The notes under the pieces: model-generated
Told to the model about the DNA's origin: nothing
Databases searched by the model: none
Seen by the model: the letters and a program-made list of their open reading frames with translations, nothing else
Shown here: piece by piece, positions 1 through 10,065 of the stretch
Layout of the letters: every line of letters starts with the position of its first letter
How positions within the stretch are numbered: the stretch's first letter is position 1
Made by a program: the position numbers and the translations under genes
Assembly (NCBI GenBank): GCA_022376465.1
Contig: JACDTU010000007.1
Coordinates: 620,001-684,000 of the forward strand
DNA length: 64,000 nucleotides
From: Cubamyces lactineus
Taxonomy: Eukaryota > Basidiomycota > Agaricomycetes > Polyporales > Polyporaceae
Direction of reading: 5' to 3'

Positions 1-1252
1 CGGCGCGACGCAGGCTTGCCGACGATGGTGAGGCGCTCAAGGCGAGTGACAAGGTCGCGGACCTCGCCCGAGTCAGGCGCGCTATCCTCCTGCCAAACAG
101 TGCGCGCGCCGACCTCGCTGCGGATGCCCTCGGCGAGGAGGCGCGTGCGGGAGTCGAGCTCGATGCCGTTGACGCGCATCTCCTCGAGGGCGTCGACGAC
201 GCCGCGGAGGTCGCGGAAGCAGCGCCAGCGCGTCTCGATGAGCTCGTTGTACGCGGGCGTCGTGCAGCCGAAGACGAAGGACGCGATGGAGAGGTGCCGC
301 GCGTGGTCGAACATGGACAGCGCGAGGTGCGGGTCTTTGTACTTGTCCCGGAAGGTGCGCATGAGCGCGGAGAGGAGGTGCGGGTAGGACGAGGGCTGGA
401 GCTGGAGCGGGGGGCTCTCGTTCTCTTTTGGCGGCTGTTCAGAGGTGGTGGAAGCCGAGGCTTCTTGAGAGCCGGACGATGATGCATCCTTGGCGTCGGC
501 GGCGACTGACTCCTGCAGTACGGGGCGGGCTGCGCGCTCGTACCGCTGAGACTCACCAAAGACCTCCCGCATGGCCCAGTCCAGCAACTGCGCATCGGTC
601 TCGCACAGCTCCATTTCCTCCTTCTTCCTATCGAGCTCCTGGTCCGCCTCCGTCGTCCACCGTAGCCGCTGCGAGTGCGAGCGCAGCTTCGAGTAGACGT
701 TGTTCATCGTCGTCGGCCGGCGCGGACGCCCGAGGCCGACGCTGCCCGTGGCAGAAGTGCCTTGCATGGTCGTCTTCTCGAAGATCTCGGCGAACATGTT
801 GTCGATGGTCTGCATCTCGCTCGCCGTCGCAGCCTGGGCCCGGACGGTCTTGCTCGAGCGGGCGGCGACGTTCATGAGCTTGAACGATCGGGGGTTGACG
901 GGCGTGGGTGGGGGTGCGGCGTCCTTCTTGATGTCTTCGAAGACATTGTCCCAGGTGGAGGCGAATGGAGAGAAGATGGATTGTGCGGAGCGCTCTGTAT
1001 GTGAGCTGTCTCTGCGAAAAGAGGTGAGCGCTCATGCATGTGAGAAGGCGGAGAGACAGACGTACGTGGTGGTTGAATACGCCCTGCTGCTACTTGGATC
1101 CTGCACAAATGCGCCCCTTACATTCGACAAAGATGCTGCATGGCACCTAGGTTAGGAAGGGCATGATCGTGTGCAACGCTAGCTCACATACCTGCAAGGC
1201 ACCGGCCACCTGCACACGGGCACACTTTCGCCAAGGAATTGCGAGCCAGCAT
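1..1252 (-). CDS. Mtf2/Nam1-like mitochondrial protein, 5' part (C-terminus off the left edge)
   Basis: Exons on the minus strand are 1192-1252, 1066-1135 and 1-1011, with introns of 56 and 54 nt. The first intron has a CTAAC branch site; its acceptor is the CAG just before 1135, because the nearer CTAG would put the frame into a stop. The start ATG (1250-1252) opens an Arg/Ala-rich, acid-free leader ending in RAYSTT, typical of a mitochondrial presequence. About 380 residues are visible. The later part holds a helical block (YPHLLSALMR, DHARHLSIASFVFGC, LIETRWRCFRDLRGV) that I recognise as the Mtf2-like C-terminal domain of fungal mitochondrial RNA maturation/expression factors. A Ser/Ala/Glu-rich linker precedes it. 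The family is inferred from pattern memory. The mitochondrial leader is seen directly and is the firmer part of the call. Confidence 0.68.
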
Positions 1253-1355
1253 TTGGAGAATCAATCGGCTGGATATAGGCAAATGGGCGTGCAGAAAGAC
1301 AAAGAGTCGCAGACAGACACACGTGCGACGAACGATGGCGGATGTGGAGTGCGAC

Positions 1356-1389
1356 GAGGAGGAGGAGGAGGAGGAGGAGGAGGAGGGGG
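1356..1389. repeat. GGA/TCC trinucleotide microsatellite
   Basis: An uninterrupted run of about eleven GGA units lies about 105 bp upstream of the Mtf2-like start codon. Read on the minus strand it is a polypyrimidine TCC tract, a common component of basidiomycete promoters and 5' leaders. A promoter role is inference. Confidence 0.85.
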
Positions 1390-2538
1390 AACTATATTTG
1401 AGCAGACGCTAGCCTAATGCCTCAATGGTCACACGGCCCCTCTACGTTACATGATTGTACTACGTGTGACCTTCAGCTAGACCGTCTACCATGGGACCAA
1501 TACTTAGATGTTAACCCACTCGCAAGCTCGATCACTTCGCCGTGGTATCGCGCTACGGTGTTGTGTGTGTGCGGAATGTGTCCATGTACGAGGGCGTGCC
1601 AATCGGGGGAGAAAAAAACCATCTGTATGGATAAAATGTGCCCCTACCATCGCCCTCTCTCGTCTGTCACTTCTACATAGACACCGTTGGTGATACTGAG
1701 GCAGGGTGCAAGACATGATGCACACCTATGCTCCGCCCAGGAGCAGGGAGAGCGCTACGGTAGCGGTGCGGGGGCTCGTGCGCTACCCGCTAGTGGGGAT
1801 AGGCAATCCCTGCGGCCTCTGTATTATTTGTTCTTGTTTGTGATTTCCACTGGCGCTCCAGGAATGTGGTAGTAGGATGGCACTTCAATGTCTAAGCTCA
1901 GTAAGAAGGTGCGTGCACCTCGGATGCAACGGAATGCATGCCTATCCATGCCATAAGTGGATTTACAGAAGGAATTTTGGAAGCGATGGCGGAGACCTTA
2001 GATACAGGTTGCCGGCATCACTAATATCCTAGCAGAACAAGTACTGAACCGATTTTTGCAAAACCCCTCTGTAAATATGTAGGTATGGCATATATGTACC
2101 GTTCGCGCAGGTCGCGGAGACGATATGTACATGTGTAGAGTAGATAATATGCGCACGCATTCGGAGGGAGCTCGCGCCAGCGCTTAATGGTGCGGCGCAC
2201 AACGCGCCCTTTGCACGTGAGACGCGCATCCCACTTGGGGGGATTCCGCCTGAACACCATAGATACACGTTGGAGTGTCCATGGGCCATTTCTTGCCCTC
2301 TGATGCAAGTCTAGTCTATTTATCAGGCCTGTATGTTGTCTAATTTTGCCCAAAGAGAGTACAAGAGAGCTGAACCCACCATAATCAGCTTAAATCCAGC
2401 CTAATATCATGGTCACCGCACGGTACCTATAGTACTAGACACGATTAATACACAGAACACTAGTGCGTACTAGCTGCGGGTCTGCTGTGAGAACAGAGCA
2501 AATCATTAACTATACTGAGGCAGACTTACCACTATAAC
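1390..2538. other. Intergenic, no gene seen
   Basis: AT-richer, non-coding-looking DNA between the divergent Mtf2-like gene and the first DDE-like gene. Open frames here are short and show no family pattern. I looked for terminal inverted repeats matching the downstream flank of the DDE-like gene and saw none by eye. Confidence 0.5.
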
Positions 2539-5500
2539 ATGGCAAAGGATGCAAGCAGCCTGAGCCCGCGCGCCTCAAAGGCACGGAAGGAATCTCTCAA
2601 AAAAGCACGCGAAGTGAGAGCGAACAAGGAGAACATACCAATGTTCGGGAGCAGAGATGGGGTGAGGATAGGCACTGCTAGAAGTGAGACAGTACTCATA
2701 AGCTTCACATTAGGTCGTGGCCGACTTGGAGATACTGCAGGAACTCGTTGATTCAACCCGGAGAGCTCTATGCGATGAAAGGAGCAAGCATCAGGAACTC
2801 GCACTCACTCTGAAGAGGGTGGAGGATGAGGCTGACTGCGTTCGAGGCCGCCTCACTTCCTGTAAGAGGAACCTGCACAATGAACGCCGCAAGCTAGCTC
2901 GTGCACAGAAGACAAACATCAAACTTCGGGCAAAGCTTACGCACACATTGAAGACGCACCAAGATCTCGCTATTCAATGCAGGCATGAGACTGCAGCCGC
3001 TGTCAAACGCGAAGCAAAGACTCGGACTGCTGCAGAGATAGTGGTTGAACATATCAGCATGCTGAACATCCATCTCCAGGAGATGCTTACAACCCATCGT
3101 CGTACAACGCGCCTACTGCAGAGACGGGTGGCGTACCTTCTGACACGGTTTGAGGTACAGACAAGAGCGGCACGTAGCCATGTACGTGCCATCAACCTCA
3201 AAGAGAAGGGTGTGTATACTGCACACGCTCGTCAACTTGCTCGCCTCCTCGTGCGCGCTGGTTGTGCGCCCGACAAGATTGGTGCGGTTGTACAACGCTT
3301 CGGGCGGGTATTCGGGATTCCGATCAAAGGGAAAATGAGTGGACGCACCGTACGGCGCGCAGTGGCAGAAGCGGGGAAGGCTAGTGATATACAGCTTGGT
3401 TATGAGCTGTCCAAGACATCTAGTCAGCATGTTTGAATCCTACAGTATGTGAACCAAACTCACCTCAATTTTGCAGGTTATACAATCAGTGGAGACGCGA
3501 CAACCGTTCGTCACATCAACATCGAGTCTCGCTTCGCTCTTACCCAAGCTCCAACGTACACCGTTGCATCACCGTTCGGCAACGCTTCTGAGGCCGTCGT
3601 CTCAGGCCCAGTGCTTCCGAAGAACCGATTTGTGGGCATCGAGTCCACTGTAGACCACACGAGTGAGACGCAGGCAAAGGGCTGGAAGAAAAGGTTGACC
3701 GACGTAGTCAGCACTTACAATGATTCTCCGCTGTCAAAGCGGGAGGGTGCGACGGGGTCCATCGAGGACTGTGCCACAAAACTCACTGGGATGGGAGGAG
3801 ACCACTCCCCGGATCAGATCAAGACGTTCAACCTCATGGGCGACTGGAAGAAAACGATGACATACCTGACACTCGCACGCGACTATCTCAATGATAGCGA
3901 TCACGGATCCAGCACGCTCGCAGCGCTAATGGGAGATTCTGTGTCTACGTCCATTGACAAGGCGGGTGGGCTTGCTGCTTGGAACGTACTCTCCGCCGAG
4001 AGCCAGAAAACCCTGTACGCTGATCAGCTGGAGCGGGCTACTACTGCTCTGGGCGAGTCGCTTCACAAAGAGCTACCTCTTGACAAGAAACGTTCACTTG
4101 ACCTCTTCCTCCGGCTCGGGTGTGCTATGCACAAGGACTTGAATAGTGTCAAAGGCGGCAATGCTGCTATGATGCAGGAGTGGACCCACCTAGGGCATGC
4201 TCCGCCAGTCCTCCTGGCTAACAAGGAGAACACGTCTGCGCTGCGGGAGGTCGATCTTGAGCTACTCACGACCGCATCTTCCTTGATATCTGTGGACAAT
4301 CTATCAGCAGCTGAACTACAGGCCCTGGAGTCCTCTACACGGGGCGGAGTGAAGCTGACCAGTCTTGCCGGTGCCCTGTTCAACCACAAGGACGACAAGA
4401 AAGGATATCATGACACCTACACATTCTATTTCCAGGAGATCGTTGGCCGGCCGCTGCGCTTCCCAGACACCAGCAATACCCGCTATGGATCTCACTGCGC
4501 TGCTGCTGCGGAACTCCTCGTGAACCGTTCACACTACCTTCGCTTTCTCGAGGTTGTACGGGACCGGAAAGAAAAGCCGGGCTTCACCAACATGGAGGCA
4601 AACGTCTACAATGGCTTGCAGGATCCCGCGACGCTCACAGAACTCGCTGTTCTGGCCTTGTACGCCCAGGTGGTTACACACCCATACATGCGCATCACCC
4701 GAGTCCAGCAGAACGGCTTGAAGCTTGGTCCGCTGCACGAGGAGCTCAAGGCGTATATCTTGAAGCTCATTGACGATCCGAGCCTGCTGCTCGAGCCTAA
4801 CATGACCGGTCCCGAGTCCACCGCGGCGTTTGATGGCAAAGCCTGGGAGCGACCTGAAGTCATCAGCACTGTGCTCAAGATGGCTCCTAGCTTGCCTCAC
4901 CTTCGCCGGCTGCTGGTGGTGTTCTTAAAAGGTGCCTTGGAGACCTGGAAACGCTTCACTGTTGAGTTCGCCGAGGGAGGTGCAATTGACCGTGCTTCGG
5001 ACGAGGAACGGGATCGCGCGTACATGCTACCCACGAATGACCATAACGAGGGGGCGCTCGGTTCCTATCGCATCTGGAAACGAAGCAATCCGAACGGTTC
5101 AGAACGATACTTCAATTCTCAGATGAAGTGTACCATCAACGAGACCGAAGACTTCATGGAGAACCACCTGGGGACGGAAGAAGACCAGTCTTACCTGCGT
5201 GGTATGGTGCGCGATGATGAAGCGAACCACGAGGAGGCTGCACGGAGACGAGAGCACGTTGTACATGACATCGCGATTGCTGACAAGAGGGCCGCGGCGC
5301 GAGACGATAGGCAGCGCAAAGAGGAGGAGGCGGTGGCCAGAGCAAAGGCAACAGTGCTGATCACAGATCCGCATCTTCTCGATACCCTGACAAATGACCG
5401 GTTGGACGAGCAACTTGAAGTGTTCAGACGGTGTATCAAGGATCCCGACGTACCAATGAAGAGCAAAGTCTTGAAGAAAATCGAGAAACTAGCAGCGTTG

Positions 5501-5554
5501 AAGAGCGCGATCGCGCGACTACCAGCGGATGGCGGCAATGGGGATAAGGTTTGA
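2539..5554 (+). CDS. Unclassified DDE-transposase-like protein, copy 1
   Basis: Exons 2539-2661, 2714-3422 and 3477-5554 encode 969 residues. Intron 2 uses a GTCAGC donor. This splice skips the in-frame TGA at 3434 and makes the junction match copy 2 (56669-59705) residue for residue. Order of parts: a basic N-terminus ending in NKEN (1-35); a coiled coil (about 45-190); an HTH-like block with KGVYTAHARQLARLLVRAG (about 205-265); then a long region closely matching copy 2. Invariant acidic sites are D337 (VDHTSETQ), D386 (GMGGDHSPDQ) and E802 (NDHNEGALG). C493 and H496 form GCAMH, the CxxH seen after the second Asp in hAT, MULE and P-type transposases. An RW-like SNTRY motif follows. The C-terminus is charged and helical. 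DDE assignment is inference; I do not recognise a named superfamily. No TIR or target-site duplication was found. Confidence 0.72.
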
Positions 5555-6100
5555 CATGAACGGCTCGTGGGAGCGGACTGAATGCTATATTTGTTACTCG
5601 CGTCTAGATTACCAACTTATCGTACGTTCGTCTAGTGAACGCGCGATGACCTCTGCATCGCGCGAATGACTTTGAATCTGGTCAGTCTGAGTGCTATTGC
5701 GCGCGCAGTGTCCTCGCCGCGCGATCGAGAGGATCTCACATAGGATCTCGCCGCCACAGCTACCAGGTTTTGGACGAGCGCTTGCTTACTAAGCTGCCCA
5801 AATCCTTTGCAGACATTGCCTATCCCCACCGCTAGTGCCATCTCAACATGTACATGCCCCATGACCGAGGGGATCGGAATTCCATCCTGTATTGACCCGA
5901 GTCAGCAAGGGAAGCCAGTTTCGTGTCCGACGTTGTGTACCCGTTGTTCTGTGAGTCGCGCGCACGCCCTCAGAGCGGCTGCAGTGGGAGGGCCATGGTT
6001 TCATCCTCTGTCACGAGGAGTCGCGGTTCGGTGCGGCGGAGGTGTTCGAACTTCGAACACCATCGAGACGAAGGCTGCAGCCGCGTGAACCATGGTGGAG
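5555..6100. other. Intergenic, no gene seen
   Basis: Downstream flank of DDE-like copy 1. It holds CG-rich alternating stretches such as CGCGCG near 5640-5730 but no supported reading frame and no visible repeat of the upstream flank. Confidence 0.45.
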
Positions 6101-6565
6101 TCAGTCAGCATGGTGCCGAGAATCTCCAGTCACCGTTGTCTCCCCTAGGCAGACGATGAATGTGTACCACATACACCAGTCACCGCACCGGCGGCGGAGG
6201 TAGATGATCCCCGGGTCCTTACTCATGATGGTCGTATAGAACTCGTCACGAGCGCGCTGGATGACTGGCTCCGGACAGGCAAAGAGGACACGGTGCTCAT
6301 CTTCTACCACGTCGCGATACAGGCAGAAGCAGCAGACGCGGCGGTCGCGGGGTACTTGGTGATGGCGCGATAGCTCGATCGCACAGGGGGAGATGCCTGC
6401 GAGCAGACGCGCAACGTCCTTTCGCATGAGCGCGTTTGGGACGCGGAGGTACTCCCGCATCTTGAAGAGCGCCGCAGACGAGGGATAGGGCGGGAGGAGA
6501 GCCAGAGCAGCCTCTCTCCACGCTGTGAGTTTGGTCGCGTTGGCTATGTGGTCGACAGCTGGCAT
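6101..6565 (-). pseudogene. Truncated LINE-type retrotransposon, reverse-transcriptase C-terminal tail
   Basis: A 154-codon open frame carries a Cys-rich zf-RVT-like motif: CCFCLYRD, then VEDEHRVLFACPEP about 9 residues on. This resembles the zinc-knuckle region at the C-terminus of non-LTR (Tad-like) reverse transcriptases, where a C-x2-C pair is followed by an EDEHHxLFxC block. No reverse-transcriptase catalytic domain, endonuclease domain or poly-A tail is visible next to it, so this is a dead fragment. It lies about 550 bp beyond DDE-like copy 1, marking the area as a landing zone for mobile DNA. Confidence 0.55.
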
Positions 6566-7515
6566 GAGCGTTACGCCTGCTCGGTTTAAGGTTCAACGTT
6601 CAACCCTTGTTTGCGCCTCCGCGAACTGTAAAACTAAAATTCATCCACAGAGAGGCTTGATCACGTGACACTTTTATCGAGTTCGGATTGGCTGTAGGCC
6701 TCAGGCGCGGATACTCGCTGTGGTATTCAGCGGCAATGGTGTCGATCTATCCTCAAGCACCCCTTTGTACGGCGTCGGAGAAGGCAGGGAGGTGTGTGTG
6801 GGTGAAGCAGGTCCTGTCCGCTACTGTGTAGGTGCACATTGAGTGTAGGTTGTGTAGACGGGCGGGCATTACAGCCGTCCGCTCTTCGTCTCTGCCGCGT
6901 CTGCGGTGTCCCAGGTGTGCGCCCGCTCCTGCCGGTCCATTTGCATCGATATCTATCCCCGCGGTCTGTGCTCGCTGTCAGGATACTGCAGGACGTCGTG
7001 AGCTGGGTGGGAGAAGTTGTGCTACGACCATGATGGGAAATACTCCGCAATACTCGAGACATATTGCGGCAGGCCCCGAGTCCGAGTCGTCGAGGACGGG
7101 GTAAGCATTCGCAGGTCGTCCGAGTCCTCAGCTGGGCCGTCGCAAGGGCCGGGCGTCTATACACAGCCCGGCAAATACCCCCCCTCCGTTTTGGGCTAGT
7201 GTAAAAGTGTGCCCCATATTGGGAAGGTAAGTAAGTACGCTTCTCCGCCCACGTGGCAGCATACCCTCACAACTGCGACATGATTTTCGACTTCGACCAT
7301 GACACAAGGCGCGGTTAGGCCGCTGACTGTGAAACATGCCATTGCTTCTGTACGTGATGTGAAGACTGTCATCCGGGAGGTAAAATCACGTCAAGGAAGC
7401 AATGTTCATCTGACGTCACCGACCTAGGACGCAGACATAAAGACGCGTCCAACGAGACGCGTCCGCAAGTCGACCTTTCCCCCTCAGTTCGTGCCCTCCC
7501 ATCACCACTCTGTCT
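6566..7515. other. Intergenic, no gene seen
   Basis: Open frames in this stretch are short, overlap on both strands and show no conserved motif. The last 100 bp serve as promoter and leader of the caleosin gene. Confidence 0.45.
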
Positions 7516-8427
7516 ATGGAGCAAAAAATGGCCGACATACACACCACAAAGACCAACGTCGCCGTTCAGACAGCCATCCCCGATGGTCGAGTAACCATAG
7601 AACGGCCTCCCTGGAACCCGACACCTGTTCAACGGAAGAGTCTACCCAATGCAGGTATGATGCGTACCGTGTGTTATGGTGCGCCATGGCTTATATAGTA
7701 CGCAAGGTACTGCGCGGGCCAACAGAGCTCCTGCAACAACCGCTCCTGACGGCAGTCCCGAATGGACAGAGCAGCATTCGCATCAAACCGTTCTCCAACA
7801 GCACTGCGACTTCTTCGACACCGACCACGACGGGATCATCTGGCCCATGGACACCTATCGAGGTTTCTACGCCCTTGGCTTTGGCTTTATTCTCAGTCTC
7901 CTCTCAGTCTTCATTGTCCATCTCAGCTTCTCTTACCCCACTTGCCCGGGTATCCTCCCGGATCCCTTCTTCCGGCTCTACCTCGCCAACATACACAAGG
8001 CGAAGCACGGAAGCGACACTGGCACGTATGACAACGAGGGACGCTTTGTACCGCAGAAGTATGTGACTGCTCGTTGTCCTGTTGACTCTCGAGCTGACAC
8101 CTAATAGGTTCGAGGACTTCTTCAACAAGTACAGCAATGGCAAGGACGGCGTGACCGCTACAGATCTATGGGAAGCGTTGAAGGGCCAGCGCGTCATCAT
8201 GGATCCTATCGGCTGGGGCGGGGCTTTCTTTGAATGTGAGCCTGGCCTTCTTGATCAGTGCGCAACACGTTCCTGATATATTACCCGCAGGGGTGGCGAC
8301 ATACATCATGCTCTGGCCCGAGGACGGCGTTCTGAAGCGAGAAGATGTGCGCAGGGTGTACGATGGCAGCATCTTCGTCGACATTGCGTCTAAGCGAGCC
8401 GGATCTGCCAAGACCAAGGCCGCTTGA
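7516..8427 (+). CDS. Caleosin / peroxygenase
   Basis: Exons 7516-7654, 7707-8058, 8108-8235 and 8291-8427 give 251 residues, the usual size of fungal caleosins. The first intron ends in AAG, the only acceptor in phase. A second in-frame ATG at 7528 could also start it. The N-terminal half has the family signature: an invariant His (H79, heme ligand in plant caleosins) just before a single EF-hand (FFDTDHDGIIW, 82-92). A hydrophobic stretch follows (YALGFGFILSLLSVFIVHL). Then comes the second conserved His block HGSDTGTYDNEGRF and the C-terminal FEDFFNKY and WPEDGVLKREDVRRVYDGS. Caleosins bind calcium at lipid droplets or ER membranes and reduce fatty-acid hydroperoxides while oxidising co-substrates. 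Those activities are family knowledge. Confidence 0.93.
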
Positions 8428-8933
8428 GCTTACATTAGCCGTAGTATCGTTGCATCGTTTTAGAAGATTTCGACATGTTACTCCGAGTCCTTTGAACGCT
8501 AAAATGAGATTGAGCACACTTCATCTTCTGTCATGGTTATTATATTCGCAATATCTAAGTTTATACACAACCGATCCATGAATTGATGTTTGCACAAGGT
8601 GTCGATAGTATGATAGGTCAATGTATATATGATTATCGAGAATCTTGCCGATGTTATAGTACAAGATCCTACGTTAAGTTACTACGGAGCGGAGGAACGA
8701 CGCGCACGAAGCGCATGAACTTGATCGGGCTGAACAGCCGCTCCAGAATCTCGTGTGCGGAATCCAAGGTCGCGTTAGCGTGTGAGAAATAATCGTCCAT
8801 GCACGACGAGGTTGGCGCGATGGTAGGTGGCGCGGGGAGGAGACAACGCGCCCGCGTGCTGGGCCGCGGTGGACAACGCGGAGAGGAAGCCTGATACCCC
8901 TAGCGCATGGCGTGGACAGCGTTCAAGATCGGG
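8428..8933. other. Intergenic, no gene seen
   Basis: AT-rich 3' flank of the caleosin gene, then GC-rich sequence running into the local repeats. No supported gene. Confidence 0.45.
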
Positions 8934-9400
8934 TAAGGATGCCCTCGAGGGCTTGGATGGACAGCGCTCAAGACCGCATAAGGATGCCCTCGAGGGCTGT
9001 CATCCGCAGGGCCCGCCGGATGGGTAGTGCTCAAGATCGCGTTGGGGAGGTTCGTGCTGCGTGACAGCGATGGTGCCCGCCGTGAGTCTTGTGGCGTTAT
9101 ACCGCCGGTGTCGAGGCCGGCCGCAGGGAACCGGCAAGTGCATCGACGTGAGGTACTTGGTCGACCTCGGGCTGACCTTCTTGCCTCGCCTGGTCTTCGT
9201 CGCAGCGGCCCCGTCCCTACCAGTTCGTTCTCCCGTCTTCACTGCCTAACGAGGGTCGCGTCGCGTAAGGATGCCCTCGAGGGCTGTCAGCCGCAAGGCC
9301 CGCCGGTGCATGTTGTCGGCCTGGGGTTGATCTTCTTGCCTAGGTCGGTCTCCGTCGCAGCGTCCCTGTCCATATCACCTCGTTCTCCCGTCTTTACAGC
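8934..9400. repeat. Local imperfect direct repeats with a 12-bp palindromic core
   Basis: The core TAAGGATGCCCTCGAGGGCT occurs at about 8934-8953, 8979-8998 and 9266-9285. It contains the perfect palindrome GCCCTCGAGGGC. After the second and third cores the sequence CCGCAxGGCCCGCCGG repeats (9003-9019, 9290-9306). A further block (CTTCTTGCCT followed by CCGTCGCAGCG) repeats at about 9161-9210 and 9317-9365. The two longer units thus share two blocks with roughly 130 bp missing from the second. No coding sense is apparent. Confidence 0.8.
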
Positions 9401-9775
9401 ACCACGTGCAAATGGATGCACGAGCACCCGCCGGGGGTCGCTATGTGCTCCATTAGGTCGTAGGGAACGAGACTAAAGCGCAGTAAGGGTCAGCTTCATT
9501 GCCACGCACTCCAGAGAGAGAAGGAATGCGCGAGGGACTTACGCCGGTGATGTGGACAAACACGAGCAATGGCAAAGGGGAAAGACTTCAGTTTTCCCGC
9601 GGGTGCATCAGTTCGCCCGACGTGAGCGAGTTCGAGGCGGAGTCGCCGGCGTGCACTGCAGCGCCGCCGCCCAGATCGCGTCGGCCGCCGACACGGTGGT
9701 GAGTGTGCGATAGAGTGTTACAAGCGTCGTCCCGTCGCGGAGGAAGGGAGCTTGAGGGGGCTCCGCGCTTGGTTA

Positions 9776-10060
9776 GGGGATACAATGTTGGTCTGAGAGG
9801 TTGTTCTATCATTTGAGAGGGATGGGAGTGGCGCGCCGCCCGGTGGTGGGGGCGCCCTGCTGGAGGAGGGTCTCGCATAGTTGCGAGTGAGAGAGGGGTG
9901 AGTGGTAGAGGACGCGGTTGCTCTGTGTGCTGGAAGACGAGAGGAGGACGAGAGGATGAGAGGTGGGGGATGATGAGGATGGAGGGTCGAACATGGGGGA
10001 CTTATATAGCAAGGAGCCGTCGCCGGCCAGGTCCCTGAGCTTTGTGCAATGGACTACATT
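9776..10060 (-). repeat. Dispersed repeat, copy A (with TATA and short ORF)
   Basis: Diverged relative of 14865-15150. A 27-nt stretch (9776-9802) is identical to 14865-14891. Each copy then has GGGTCTCGCAT, followed by purine-rich AGGA/GAGG runs. A TATA-like box (TATATA here at 10003-10008) lies about 215-230 bp from the 27-mer. Read on the minus strand the copy looks like a promoter plus a 96-codon open frame (9588-9878) starting MRDP and sharing PLRPTLYP with copy B. Whether this peptide is made is unknown. The region just beyond the TATA (to about 10060) also resembles copy B. Confidence 0.65.
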
Positions 10061-10065
10061 GTCCA

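Noticed and set aside
3423..3476. Apparent frameshift/stop (TGA at 3434) in DDE-like copy 1
   Set aside because: A 54-nt intron with phase-1 ends at the position of copy 2's intron removes the stop and aligns the products exactly, so I read it as an intron, not a lesion.
2539..5554. Assignment of the DDE-like genes to KDZ or Plavaka transposons
   Set aside because: The hallmark motifs of those families are absent; the CxxH plus NDHNEG pattern is different.
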